From Mugil cephalus (Eukaryota; Chordata; Actinopteri; Mugiliformes; Mugilidae), in assembly GCF_022458985.1 (NCBI RefSeq), contig NC_061779.1:15297001-15361000 (forward strand): a DNA stretch of 64,000 nt, written 5' to 3'. Below are positions 41,501-64,000 of this stretch, piece after piece. Position numbers and translations under genes: made by a program. Every line of letters starts with the position of its first letter. The stretch's first letter is position 1. A model generated the notes under the pieces. The model was not told the DNA's origin and did no database searches. It saw nothing but the letters and a program-made list of their open reading frames with translations.

Positions 41501-44500
41501 TCGCTCTATTTGGGGGAAAGATTAACACAGGCTGAAAGACTGTTGCACCCTCTGCCAATAGATGTTGACCATAAAGGCCTCAAAAACAAACCGCACCGAT
41601 TCACATGCAGCTTTTTTTGTTTTTTGTTTTTTTTTCTGTCGTCAGTGAATTTTATGCTGGTGCACGGTCACAAACAATGAAAGATTTGTTTTTGCAGGGT
41701 TTAACAGAGCAGAGGGATCCTGTTTATTGTCATAGATGAATTACAGGTCAGCCATGTGTGGTAGTTGTGATAGCTAATTTGGTCCTCTAAAGAAATGATT
41801 CACTTTGATGACACAAAGCATATTTTTGTATCGGGTAAATCTCAGAAAACCTCCCTATTTATAGGTAGAAAGGTGGCCAGGAAGTCGATATCGACTTCCT
41901 TTATTCATGTTATACTGGACTTCATTGGAGGTCATAGTGAAATCATTTCCTTTCCAAACAAGACACACGCAACAGAGACCTTGCAGAGTGGCAGCCGTTG
42001 CAGGAGTAACCCAAAAAAAAAAACCTGTTGTCTTTCAGATGTCGTCTTCGAGAAGCTGAGTGAAAGCATGGAGAAGGTGCGCAATGACTTTGCCATAGAG
42101 ACGGACAGTGACGGCGGGTCGATGGTGGGGATCCACTCAGCCAGAGGGCCCGGTGCTGCGTCCATGAGCACCTTCTCCCTTAAAAACTTTGGTACAGAAC
42201 TCAGGTAGGTACAGGGGCTTAAGGACAGCCTTCCAACTCATAGCCACCCACTCTGATGTTTAAGACTATATTGTCAAGTCTCTGATTCCCTGCCAAACAG
42301 GCGCGACTAGTTTGTCTGCTCCGTGCCCGAATAGAGCAGTATTAAAGAAAGAAAACACCTCTTCAGTTCGTCCTGAGGCTGGCTGCAGTAGAGGAAACGC
42401 TTACATCCATAGCTCACTAGTTAACAACCATCAACAGTTGCTGTTTTCCGTGTACAACACATCTATTGAGAAGATGCGGCATGTTGAAATTCTAAAAATG
42501 TGACATGTGGATTGGAATTTGCTTTGTTTCCATAATGGAAAGAGTGGTCACTTAAGGTGCACTGGAATCTTGAGCTGCAGTGTCTTAATAGTCTCTTTGG
42601 CAGACTCTTCTCCATTTTACACACAGCAGCTAGTTGTGTGCTAACATTTTTCTTTCTTAACAGTTGCAAAATCTCTGTTCCAGCTGACAGCGTCTTTCTA
42701 ATTTGTGTCTAAATGCGTACATGTGTGTACAGTTGCGATGCAAGAACTCATGATCAAATAAAGAGCAGCCAAAGGTCAGTGATAAGAGAACATCGACCAC
42801 AGGTCTTGCGTGAAGAGTGAACCCGAAGTCGGCTGCAGCCTTTGTTGTCAGATGGACGTGAGATGCACGGCTGAAGAATGTGGCTGCAAAGGCAACGCAG
42901 GCCCACTTCCTTCTGTTGCACCCACCTAGAGGCAGTTTGAACGCGTCGCCTCGTAAGTGTGAAAAACAGTTAGTCACAGAGTTATAGACGGTCACAGCTT
43001 TTATTTAAGAATGCCTTCACGGATACAGGTCAAAGATTAGCATTTGTCTCAGAACAGAGATAGTTTTATTAGCTTTCCATTCGCATACACTAGGCTGTCG
43101 AGCTGTGTTGTTTGGTTTTTCACCTTTTATATTGATGCAGCTGATTTTTTTTTTTTGTTGTTGTGATTCAGAGCCAATGATGAGTATAAGGCCTGAAAAG
43201 TGAAACCCGCAGGGCCCATTATGATCAAGTTGGGTGGTTTATCAGGGCACTGCAGTCATGTACAGAGCAACCACTCTATTTATATTTATAGACATGAGCA
43301 TGAGCTCGACCGGGGTTTGAACCCAAGACCTCTCACACCCGAAGTGAGAATCATACCCTTAGACCAACAAGCCACGGTTAGCTGTAATAAAAATAAGAAT
43401 GTTTATGGAACTGCTAAGAGGAAGCTATTTATCTGTGAAGTATATACGCTTTCATTGGGTTAATTTCTAACTTTATTGTGCTTAACAGTGAGTGGCGCAG
43501 TGTAAATGTGACCTAGGAGAGGTAAAATTACCTCTACTTACCCTTAAAAGGTGGCAAAAGATGCAAAGTAACATTTATATATGTACAGCTAAAAATGTAA
43601 AAGCCATCCTCGGGTTCCTCCAGCCAATGCTCCTCTGCAGCACCTCCTTCTTGCCCAAATATAGTCAACTCTAAAGAAAACAACACGCTGATTGCTGAAT
43701 GCCAGCCTCGAGGCGTTAAAACAATGGTCCATGGGTGATGTCACTGTGTCTACATTCATCTTTTATACGCGGCCTGTGTCCTCGGGAGTACAGCGGTGGC
43801 GTAAAGATGTCGACACTCCGTCTGTTACACACTCCCTGCAGTTAACCCTGAATCTCTGTGGATCCAAACTCTGCTTTTACATTTTTATTTATTTTTTCTC
43901 TCCAGGAACTCCATGTCCTATCTGCGTTCGGGCAAAGCAAGCGAGCACAGACGCAGCGTGTTTTACACCAGCAACAGCAACTCAGATGAGTGGGAGATGG
44001 TGGACGCTCCGCCCAAGGACTTCCCCGAACAGAAACATCATCAAGAAGCACACAGATGTACGTCCACTCTTTGCGGACTCGCTCCCTTACTCATACATCC
44101 ACCCACCCGCTGACCGGGTGGTGTAATGCTCATTTTTCTTGTTGTTGATTATTTAATCCTGATAAGCCATGGGCTTTTTAAATGAGCCATATAAATGAAA
44201 GTGACATTGACATTCCCTGCTTAATGAGGATCACAGGAAATAATTGACTTTAACTTCTCTTCTCTCTGATTTCGTCGCATCAGCGTTTAGCTTCGATTTT
44301 GTGCGCAACACCTCGCGTCCTAAGAAACCTTTGCTTCGAGACATGATGGGCTCCGGGAGGCCGGGCCGCGGCGCTGAGACCCGCGCTGCCGAGAACCCGG
44401 AGGCGGAGTGTAACGGCAGCAAACCCACGGAGCTGCAGCTTCGCCTCCAGAGCCAGCAAGAAGAACTGAGTCAGATGCAGCAGGAACAGGGCAAACTCAG

Positions 44501-47500
44501 AGAGGAGCTGGCCAGTCAGAAGGTACGGTCGTCTCTCTTCCACTTCCAATAGGGAGAAACTGACTTGGAGGGCGGTTTACTATAATTTTAGTTGATGCAG
44601 CACATGCCTGAGACTGTGGTGTCTCTGTGACCGAGTGGTTCAGTGTAATCTTGAGGTTCTCACCAATACACTGTATATGATGAGTCACACTTCGGCTAGA
44701 AATGAGGAAACGGCAGCTCTCCGGGTAACAATAACAGCTGTGCCACTCCTTCCCATAGCTCTCTGTTCTCCTTTTTGTGTTTTTAGACCAGCCGATTGGT
44801 CACAACGGCGGTTTAATGAATAATGTATGTGTGGGAGCTTCCAGGTCAAACTTTAACAGGAACTAACTTGAGTAACTGAGCTGGGAGACTCTGCGTAATC
44901 ACTAATGGACAGGGCGGGATTATTTCCACTCACTAAGACCTGATTTTGAATAGTGAAGGAAGATGGTCATAATGTTATGCCTAATCGGTGTGTCAGTCCT
45001 CCATGTTTTTTTTGAGCTCTATTAGTCACATAATTTATTACATATTATGGTATTTTCTAATGTTTTATCCTAATAATAATTAATATAATAAGTTCATTTT
45101 TGCTCAACGTATTTGTACATGACATTTGCAACGTTGCAGCGCCTCTTGTAAGAAGCAGTGTTGCACATTTTAACCCACAGAACCCACTGTGGGGAGTTCA
45201 TCAGTGTACAATCTGCATCACCGTGATCGGGTTTGTGTAGGTGTGAGCGCTCGTGTCGCACGGATCAGTCCAAACGATGAACTGTGCGTTTGCACATTGA
45301 CCGCTTTTTGGCCGTGCAGTCTGTGTAACTATGAGCACACCTCTGGTAAACATAGCAGGGGTTTCTCTCGGGGAGGCAGTAAACCAGAGCGTGCTGCCGA
45401 TTTAGTTACAATTTTGTGGCCCGCAACAACACAACACTGTGGAAATGGACGTAAATTAATTCATCGTAATTTGTGTTTGGAGTAGATTCGGTTTCAATGG
45501 GTAATGAGAAATTCTGGACTTTTTCAGCATTGCTCTGACATAATGTTGTAACTTTCACACATCAAGTTGCACAATATACATATCCATTTTGTCCGCAGTG
45601 AAAGACCCTAGTTTAACGAATCCACATTTTCTCTTTTCAAGCTATGATCCTGATCTTACAAGATGATGTGTTGACCGAACAAAATGCTCCTTGCCCTTAT
45701 CACCCAGGAGCTCGTGAGGCTTCTGCAGCAGACTCTCAGGACCTCCCAGTGCGACAGGCCGACGGCGTGCCGTCCAGCCCAGGCTCCAGATTCATCCGCA
45801 GCCTCCGAACAGACCCAGGCCTCTGCAGTAACCCAGGAAGAAGTGGCCCGGTTGGAGGCCCTGCTTCAGGACAGAGAGGGACAGGTTCAGTCCTTGTGCG
45901 GCCACATGGAGCGCCTCGCGCTGGAGAAGGAGAGCCTGCAGCAAGAGCTGAAGGGCCTGAAAATCAAGGTGGGGGAGATTAATGACCAGCTGGGAATGCT
46001 GATGGAGACCATCCAGGCCAAGGATGAAGTCATCATTAAGCTGTCGCAGGAGAGCGCCGAGTTGAATCTAAGCACAAGTGAAAGTAGTTCGCCACCAGCC
46101 CACAAAGAGCAGCAGGAGCTGAACTACCTCAAGGTACAGAAGAGAAAACATAACCAAGTTTATAGCAGACAGACATGAACAAGCTTAACTTGAACCACTT
46201 AATCTGAAAGAGGGAAACTAAGTGTAGTTGTGAAATTAGTTGAAAAGGTATTTTTGGAATTTGTTAAAACTTTAGTTTAACATTAGAAATGTTCTTTCTG
46301 TGTTCTTTCCTCCTACTGATTAACTTACTGTATGTTTATTTTTTATCACTTTCAGGACAGTCTTCAAGGCTACAAATCCCAGAATAAGTTCCTGAACAAA
46401 GAGATCCTGGAGCTGACAGTACTGCGCAGGAATGCAGAGAGTAGAGAAAAGGCTTTAGAAGCAAAGGTACTAGCTTGCGTTTATTGGTTAATGGTACATT
46501 ATTCTGTTGCTAGAAACAGGAAGTCTGGGTAGCCTCAGGGGAAGTCCACACACCTATATAAATAAAAAAAAAAAAAAAAAAAAAAAAGGGCAAGTAGAAA
46601 AAATGGAACCTTCTGTTTTTGCCCCTCACCTCTTATCTTTTTTGCTGCAGTACACGGCCCTGGAGGCCAAGCTGTGTCAGGTGGAGAGCAAGTATCTGGT
46701 GCTGCTTCAGGAGGTGAAGATGCCAGTGTGTTCGTCTTCGGAGCAGAGCCCCACCACGGACGTCATTTCCAGATTATTGGAGGACGCGCTGCAGGTGGAG
46801 ACCTCGGACCAGCACGATCACCCGATTTTCAAGCCGAACACGGTCAGGTATGTTCATTCCAAAAGCTTCATGAGTAGATCATTACAGTGGTTTTAGGCTG
46901 GAAACAAAAGCTTAGCTTTTTGTGTTTTGCTTTCATTTAGATACCTTTTAGTGTGTAGTGATATGTAGATATAAAGTCATGAGAGAAGACCCTGGTCTTG
47001 GCTCAGTGACATGGAGTCCCGAGACCGGTTCTACTTTAATAAACTGCTGCATACAATTTGCCTTGACTGGAAAAACTAGACCCGCTAATTGGCGTCTGTG
47101 TCACTATTGGCACGTAGTTCTGCACAAGTTCAGACACGTTCTTTGTGGCTCATCTAAGTGTATAGCTAGAAACCTGCCCGAGTCATATACAGTTGAACAG
47201 TTGAACTCACGGAATTAATTAAGCACTAATCATCACCGCCTCGACGATGACTTCTCTGTGCCTCGATTTCTCGTCAGCGAGTATGACGTGTTTGGCTTCA
47301 AGACGGTGCCCGAGGAGGAGGAAGAGGAGGAAAAGCTGGTCGCCAAGGTGAGAGCCCTGGAGCTGAAGTCCCTGTCCATGACGAACCAGGAGGTGTCCGT
47401 CGGGGTCAAGTGGGAGAACTACCTGGCCAGCACCATGAACAGAGACCTGGCGCGATCCCCCGAGCTCAAGTCCCTGATTCGCTGCGGCGTCCCCCACGAG

Positions 47501-50185
47501 CACCGGTCCCACGTGTGGCGCTGGTGCGTGTCCTTCCACGTCAAGAAGTTCCGCGACCACTTGCCGCCAGACTATTACGAGACCTTGCTGAATGTGGCGC
47601 GGGAGAAGCCCAACCCGGCGTCGAAGCAGATCGAGCTGGACTTGCTGCGCACTTTGCCCAACAACAAGCACTACGCCTCGCCTAGTGCAGGTGGCATCCA
47701 GAAACTCAGGAACGTCCTGCTGGCCTTCTCCTGGAGGAACCCAGACATCGGCTACTGTCAGGGACTAAACAGGTAATTGATTCCCTCTCCTTCTCTCTTT
47801 TGTGCGTTGTAACCATTAATATTTACTTATATGCCATTTCCTCAGGCTGGCAGCAATCGCCTTGCTCTATTTAGACCAAGAGGACGCCTTTTGGAGCCTT
47901 ATAGCCATCGTGGAGGTTTTCATGCCAAGAGACTATTACACCAAGACTCTGCTTGGCTCCCAGGTGAGTACGTTATGTTATATTGCAACATGCTTCCTTC
48001 CCAGTTTTACAGTGTAATGATCACGTTACTAATGCTTCAATTAGTGTTCAGCACAAAATTTATTGTCTCCCTCTGCTGGATTTGTGAAAGTAAATTCGTC
48101 CATCATTCATCAAAATATAAATTTGTCCTCGCTGGGTCGGTGCAGGTTGACCAGCGCGTGTTCAAGGACCTGATGAACGAGAAGCTGCCGCGGCTTCATG
48201 CCCACTTTGAGCAGCACAAGGTGGATTTCTCGCTCATCACCTTCAACTGGTTCCTGGTGGTGTTTGTGGACAGCGTGGTGAGCGACATCCTCTTCAAGAT
48301 CTGGGACGCCTTTCTGTTCGAGGGGCCGAAGGTAAGACGTTCGGTCCTCTCAGTTGTCACGTCTCTGTCAAGGCACGCTCATGGGTTGTGTAAAAAAACT
48401 AAAATATGACAAAGATAGAGTTTTGAAATCTGTGAGGTAAGCGTTCAGTTAGCTGGGAGGAGATCAGGCTGCTTCTTAAGGTGGTGCGTCTGATTTTAGC
48501 CTCAGGGTTATGTTGTTTTATTAACAACAATGTAAAACATGATCACCTAACTCCACACTCTCCTTATTTTAAGTCTTGTTCAACTGCTTTAAAGTTAAAT
48601 AACCCGGAATAAAGAAAGTCAAACATCTACAGGACTGAAGACAGATTTATTTTCTTATGAGACACAACCAAGATAAGTGTTAACACAGTTCCATATACAC
48701 TCTATCGTATCTATCAATCCAAATCTTTTATTTAAACCAAATAAAATTTTAAGCAATAATATATTGGACGTATAGTTGAGCCCGGAGCTGCCAGAAAATC
48801 ATTTCATGAAACTCGTGGTATTTGAAACAGTCTGTACGACAATATGTTTCCATTCGGGAAAAAAAAACTGGTAATGGAAACGCCCACATTTCCAAAAACT
48901 ATGCTGTCATGAGGTGGTTCTTCAGACATACCGTCATAAAAGTTTATTGCAACAGTACAATAGAAACACCTTTTTTTTTTTGCATTTCTACGTCTCTGGA
49001 GATGACACACGGGTCATGTGACCGGTTCACTTGAAGTCCATCTTCCTCAAAGTGAAGTCTCGCATGACGAGAATTTAAGAGAATTATGGGATATAGGGCG
49101 ACAAGACTTTACGAGAGTTGCAGCTCATTTGCAAAACACCTTTCAGTGGAAAAACACTAATGGAAACGCAGCTAGTGACATATAATCTCTTTTTATAAGC
49201 GATGAACAATGATTTGGAGGCGTGTATTTGTGTACCTGGTGTCCAGTATTCTCTCTCTCCTTTTCCGTTTGTTTTTTGGTCTTGTCTAACAGCTTTTTAG
49301 CCTAAATGTTTAGCTGTGTTCATCTAGCTAGTTGCTAACCTTGTCAGCTGATAAACGTTGAGCAGTTTTTAGAGATTTTATATTGTTTTCTATTGTAATC
49401 AGAGTGGTGAGAGTGAACCAGAACTGTAAAATTATAGGGCAGTGAACAAAAAAACGTTAAGATGTTATCAAGCTCTGTGGAGCTGAGAGAAACTGAAGAG
49501 TTGGGTAATTGTTCTGTGTGGGTTCCTCCCTCTGGATGAGTGACGTAAGAACAATGTAAAGTAAAATGAAAGATGTGGTGGGAGTGTTCTTTGCTGTGTG
49601 TTCAGAGGAAAGTATTTCCGGGCTTTCCTCTGACCGTGATTAAGAATGCTGTGGTGTACATGGATGTCAAGGCTCTGATCGTATTCTTCCACAGATCATA
49701 TTTCGCTTCGCCCTCGCCCTCTTCAAGTACAAAGAAGAAGAGTTTTTGAAGTTGCAGGATTCAACGACCATCTTTAAATATCTTAGATACTTCACACGCA
49801 CGATCCTGGATTCAAGGTAACTGCAGTCTTTCTTGGTATTTAGCAGCCATGTGTGAAATGTCCTCTTTTTTTCTTTCCTCCTGAGAGGAACATGCAGGTC
49901 TCCACTAAACGTTTACTGTTGGTGGAACATCAGGCACCTCATCAGAGTCCTTCCAGACTGATCGTATCATGTTGCCCCGTATGTTCCAGGAAGCTGATGA
50001 ACATCGCTTTTGTGGAAATGAACCCGTTCCCCATGAGGCTGATCCAGAACCGCCGCTCCTTCCACCTGGAGAAGGTCCGCCTCGAGCTGACGGAGCTGGA
50101 GGCCATCAGACAGACCTTCCTCAGGGAGAGAGAGACGAGTCAGGACAGGAGGAGCTTCGTCAGCGACGACGAGGAGGATAACTGA
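38535..50185 (+). CDS. tbc1d2b: TBC1 domain family member 2B (PH, coiled coil, TBC RabGAP)
   Basis: A GTPase-activating protein for Rab GTPases on endosomal membranes. Thirteen exons: 38535-38879, 39639-39789, 42039-42204, 43906-44057, 44284-44522, 45708-46133, 46356-46466, 46651-46847, 47278-47772, 47846-47963, 48146-48331, 49695-49816 and 49990-50185. They join to 967 residues (human about 963). An N-terminal PH domain (SKLCGYLNKLSGKGPLRGF, then LYYFKTPQDALPLGHIDIGD and HYWLQQLQQKRWEY) is followed by a coiled coil (QLRLQSQQEEL through NKEILELTVLRRNAE). The TBC domain holds the Arg finger in IELDLLR and the Gln finger in YCQGLN. The C-terminus VRLELTELEAIR is helical. Start choice: the Met at 38535; Met 38589 is a possible later start. 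The frame upstream is open to 38268 but has no ATG. Confidence 0.95.
39790..42038 (+). other. tbc1d2b intron 2 with long poly(T) tracts
   Basis: No exon or transposon is recognised. There are T-rich tracts at about 40185-40216 and 40766-40804, the latter broken by single G residues. Confidence 0.5.
43302..43373 (-). tRNA. tRNA-Pro(CGG)-like gene or pseudogene
   Basis: Inside tbc1d2b intron 3, opposite strand, 72 bases fold as a proline tRNA. The 5' acceptor side is GGCTTGT; D-arm and A box are TGGTCTAAGGGTATGATTC. The anticodon arm TCACTTCGGGTGTGA has anticodon CGG, and the T arm/B box is GGGTTCAAACC. The acceptor stem has one mismatch (7/66) and two wobble pairs, and the T stem has two G-T pairs. 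No poly(T) terminator follows within about 30 bases. The many small changes and missing terminator favour a recent pseudogene or tRNA-derived repeat over an active gene. Confidence 0.6.
44963..44994 (+). mobile_element. Solo Tc1 family A terminal repeat remnant
   Basis: The plus strand reads TGGTCATAATGTTATGCCTA followed by ATCGGTGTG, the right terminal repeat of the same family as the copies at 4.2, 17.9, 36.4 and 56.4 kb. It sits in tbc1d2b intron 5. No internal sequence survives. Confidence 0.55.
46564..46587. repeat. Poly(A) tract in tbc1d2b intron 7
   Basis: Twenty-four A residues about 65 bp upstream of the exon 8 acceptor region. Confidence 0.85.
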
Positions 50186-52330
50186 CCTCAAGGTCCTCGC
50201 ATTTCCAGGCTGCCTGGCTCACGTCCGAAGACAAAGGGATCATCTCCGCAGAACAGTGACGCGTCGATGCGATGCGTGAATGAATCACTGGGAGTTGGTC
50301 TCTGCATCAGAGCTGGAACGATCAACTGTCGAGTGAAATCACCCAGAGGAACCAAAACATTACAGGCCGAGAGGGCTCTTTATCAGTATTCCTGCCAGTT
50401 TTTTAAAAAAAATCACTTTGTAAACTCACTTATTCTTGCTGTACGCTGGTGTGTTTATACAAAAACAGTATGCTTCAACCCGGGCCCCTCACTTCTCAGC
50501 TCAACACTCTGCATTTCCAAATCAGTATTTTCAAACACACGCTTGTCATTTTCTAATACTTTATTTTATTTGCTGTAATTTGATTTTTTTTTTTTTTTTA
50601 CTCTTATTTAATTCCATTATTTCCGTCTTCTATTCCCTCCAGTTCTTTGCACACCTCTCTTATTACTGTTTACCTCAGTCGTTTGTTTTTTATTGTCCTG
50701 ATTACCACTCGACGGTACATTTTTTTTTTGTATTTGATCCGGGCGTCTCTTGATGCATCATCATGAATCACTCATGCTGAGACTGAAACATCGCTGAGTC
50801 TTAAGTCTTTAAGACCTTCGTAAATATACGCACATCATTCCCAGCTGTATGTGGTCAAAGAAGAGGAAGGACGGAGGAATCGCCGAGAAAGATTTGTACT
50901 TCTTCTGTAGGAATAAGTTAAGGTGCACAAACCTGAGCCGTCATACGAATGCTGGGAGCCGGTATTGTCTTTTCAAGGAACAGTCCAGTTTTATTTCCTT
51001 TAAAAAAAAAAAAACAAAAAAAAAAACATTATTAATTAATATTTGTTCTTAAACTCATGTTAAACTTTACATTTACCACTTGTCAACCATCTGTTATTGG
51101 CACTGACACCAAAACATCGTATGAAACAAACTACCTGATTAATCTTTTTTTCCATTTGCCTTAAAGGGCCCTGACCGAAGAATACCGCTCTTAATTGTAA
51201 TAGTTTATTTAGTTTTGTCATGTTCTTGTCATTTCTTTATTGAGATTTTACCCCCTCCTTTTATTTTATCACATGTAATGCTGAAATTGTTGTTCTGAGC
51301 CCAAACTGAAAACATGCTGATGCATTTGCGTTCATTGTCCTCCAGGTGGCAGTATAACATTTCTTTATGCAGAGTTTTCGCAGGTAGCTTCTGCACAGTG
51401 TGACCATCCGAACATAAAAATGGGAAAATCATTTATAACCAATGAGGGAAGTATTTATGAGATTGCTAGATGTGCGTAGCAGATCTTTTCTCTTTTCCAC
51501 GTTGCACAGGTACTTTTTAACTCTGTAACCCTATTAGTGACTACGCCTGTTTTACAGTTGATTGTTATTAACAAACCAGCCCGTATTCAGAGCGTCACCG
51601 TAAATTTGATCAGTCATTTGTAAAACTGTTATGACTGACTGAATGGGATCCTCTTCTCACGTAGCCCCTTCCCTCGTGTGTTTGTGTGCTGTTTACAGCT
51701 TCACTTTGAGATGTTTACAAAAATTTCTTAATGTTCATTACAAAATCCCCAACCCTTTTCTGTGCTGCAGTACTGTCAGCCATAGCCATTATTCTTCTTG
51801 AGCCACCCGAACTCGTGAACAAATGGCCGTATTAAGTTGAGAGGGTGGGTGGGGTCAAAATGTATAAATTTCATCTCTTTGTCTATGAGAGCAGGTCTCT
51901 CTAGCAGGTCAAACATTCCTCTAGGTCATTTTCTAAAGTTCACATTGCTTAAGGACCCAAAGTAGATTTCAAGGTTTACTCAATGCGCAACCTCTCCTCT
52001 AAGGCTAGTTTGCTTGCATTGTTCGTCTTTTTTTGTCAGATGTTCACGTTGAATAAGCTACATTTAAAGGTAATCCTTTCTTTCTTTCCTTTTCTTCTCT
52101 CTTTCTTCTGCTTTCCCCAGCAGCGTGTTGCACAACATTATTTAGGTCACTTCACTTTCGTCTACGTAAATCAGTCTTATTCTTTTTTTTGTTGTTATTG
52201 TTGTTATTCTATATCGTTTAATAATGAAAATACAATGCTGATATGTTGTATGCCGAATCACACATACATGTACGCCACCGTGTGTTTTTGTTAAAGCAAA
52301 GGAAGTTCAATAAACCGTGGCTGACTGAAC
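50186..52330 (+). other. tbc1d2b 3' UTR
   Basis: About 2.1 kb without coding potential, ending in AATAAA at 52309-52314 followed by a GT-rich stretch. The sequence is T-rich in 50580-50720 and has an A-rich tract at 51001-51027. Confidence 0.65.
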
Positions 52331-52549
52331 AGTGTCGCGTCTTATTCGCAAGGTCTTGAAGGGTGAGGGGTAGAGGCACCTTGCTTTAAGCCTCAGTTCC
52401 TCAAAATTGTCGCTGGGGCCCCGAGCACCAGACAGCTTTAGCCGATGGCCTCCCTCACCCGCGCTGCAGTTTCATAATAGAGCCATGGGGGGGAGGGACT
52501 TGTGCAGACACAAAAAGCCTGATGGGGCAGCGTAAAGTGTCAGAAAACA

Positions 52550-52665
52550 ACAGAGACGTCAAAGGAGCAGCTCCCTCAGTCATCTGCAGCCATGAGCGGA
52601 CTGGGACGGCTGTAAGAAAAAAACACAAGCAAGAAGTTTGCCATCAGCTCTGCATCTGACACAAG
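52550..52665 (+). other. Probable non-coding exon 1 of dapk2
   Basis: A good donor (ACAAG|GTAAG) ends this exon at 52665 and a clean acceptor (TCCACAG) opens the next at 53309. The left boundary is a guess; no TATA box is obvious. A seven-codon upstream open frame (52592-52615) lies inside it. It is assigned by position only. Confidence 0.45.
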
Positions 52666-53398
52666 GTAAGACTGTAAGCATAATTTGGCTTTAGGGAACC
52701 TACGGGGCTGTTGAGGCACTTGTGTGAAAACTCATGAAACTCAACAGATAGGAAGTTTGTGGTATTTCACTATGTGAACAGCTGTTTTTTTTGTGTGTGT
52801 GTGTGTTCTTGCACTTGTGTGCACAGTGTTCCCTCCCATATTGTGTTCAATGCTTTACTTTTAAATTTCGATTCACGTAAGTGGTCAAGTACTAATATTT
52901 ACAAAGCCTGCGTTGTTGCCTTTTTGCCAGACAAAATGTTTCACAATAGATGCCCTGCCCTAATTATCCAGAAAGGCTCTTTTTTTTCTTTTCTTTTTTT
53001 TTAATCTGTAATCCTGTTAATAATCTCAAGAACTAAACACTGTTATGCAGCTCAGACTGACACAGTTGTGTGAGTCGTACTTTGAATTTAAAAACTAAAT
53101 GATCAGCGGTGAGACCAGTGAAGGCCGGAGTAAAAGAGTAAGTGTCATTTCATTTCCCTTTCTGTCGTGAGATACAGACTTTCTCGGCTGCACAGTGAAA
53201 GTAGGAGTAATCTAGTGATGGTATGCTTGTACAGCAAGCTGAAACACGCAGCCAACACTTTCATCACCGCAGTCAGAAAGCAACAGCAACTCGTCTTTGT
53301 ATCCACAGGGTTGGACTTGCGGGGAAAGGGAAGCCTACTCCTGGAAAAGAGAGATCTTCAGGCGTGAACGTTGCACATCTTGGGAGATAACTACATCA

Positions 53399-63970
<10,572 letters not shown>

Positions 63971-64000
63971 GTATGTACTTGATTTATGCTTCATTGTTGC

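Noticed and set aside
47219-47671. 150-codon minus-strand frame over the tbc1d2b TBC exon
   Set aside because: Antisense shadow of a GC-rich coding exon.

Overview
This is a eukaryotic nuclear window, almost certainly from a ray-finned (teleost) fish. All coding sequence is split into short exons with GT-AG introns. Introns are mostly 80 bp to a few kb, and microsatellites and fossil Tc1/mariner elements are scattered between exons. I rebuilt gene models by hand from splice signals and from my memory of vertebrate orthologues; no alignment or database search was run.

There are nine protein-coding genes. From left to right: the last two exons of an rps27-family ribosomal protein gene (+, 216-446); a DNAJA1/A4-type Hsp40 gene (-, 1088-3310, promoter near 3.8 kb); acsbg1, a bubblegum-type long-chain acyl-CoA synthetase (+, 5917-10018); idh3a, mitochondrial isocitrate dehydrogenase alpha subunit (-, 10991-15147); lrrc61, a small leucine-rich-repeat protein (-, 16702-19751); cib2, a calcium and integrin-binding EF-hand protein (+, 21475-26120); sh2d7, an SH2 adaptor (-, 30305-32986); tbc1d2b, a PH-coiled coil-TBC RabGAP (+, 38535-50185); and the first part of dapk2, a calmodulin-type death kinase (+, coding from 53399, running off the right edge at kinase subdomain XI). 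Every complete model closes in frame at a length close to its human counterpart: 395, 697, 363, 261, 187, 450 and 967 residues.

The order and relative strands dnaja4(-) acsbg1(+) idh3a(-) cib2(+) sh2d7(-) tbc1d2b(+) are what I recall for human 15q25, read in the opposite direction. Two things differ: lrrc61 (human chromosome 7) sits between idh3a and cib2, and the block is flanked by rps27-family and dapk2 genes (RPS27L and DAPK2 are both at human 15q22). The genes are not a functional pathway; they are an old linkage block of housekeeping, lipid, mitochondrial, sensory and signalling genes.

Spaces between genes hold 3' UTRs with recognisable polyadenylation signals, a heat-shock-type promoter for the Hsp40 gene plus a perfect heat-shock element in its second intron, five degenerate pieces of one Tc1-like family, one piece of a second Tc1-like family, a tRNA-Pro(CGG)-like sequence in a tbc1d2b intron, and simple repeats. 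I found no new enzyme system, CRISPR array, virus or bacterial-type operon. The most useful leads are the heat-shock element pair, the lrrc61 insertion into the synteny block, two frame-preserving stop-free introns, and the ITIM-like tyrosine motifs in sh2d7.
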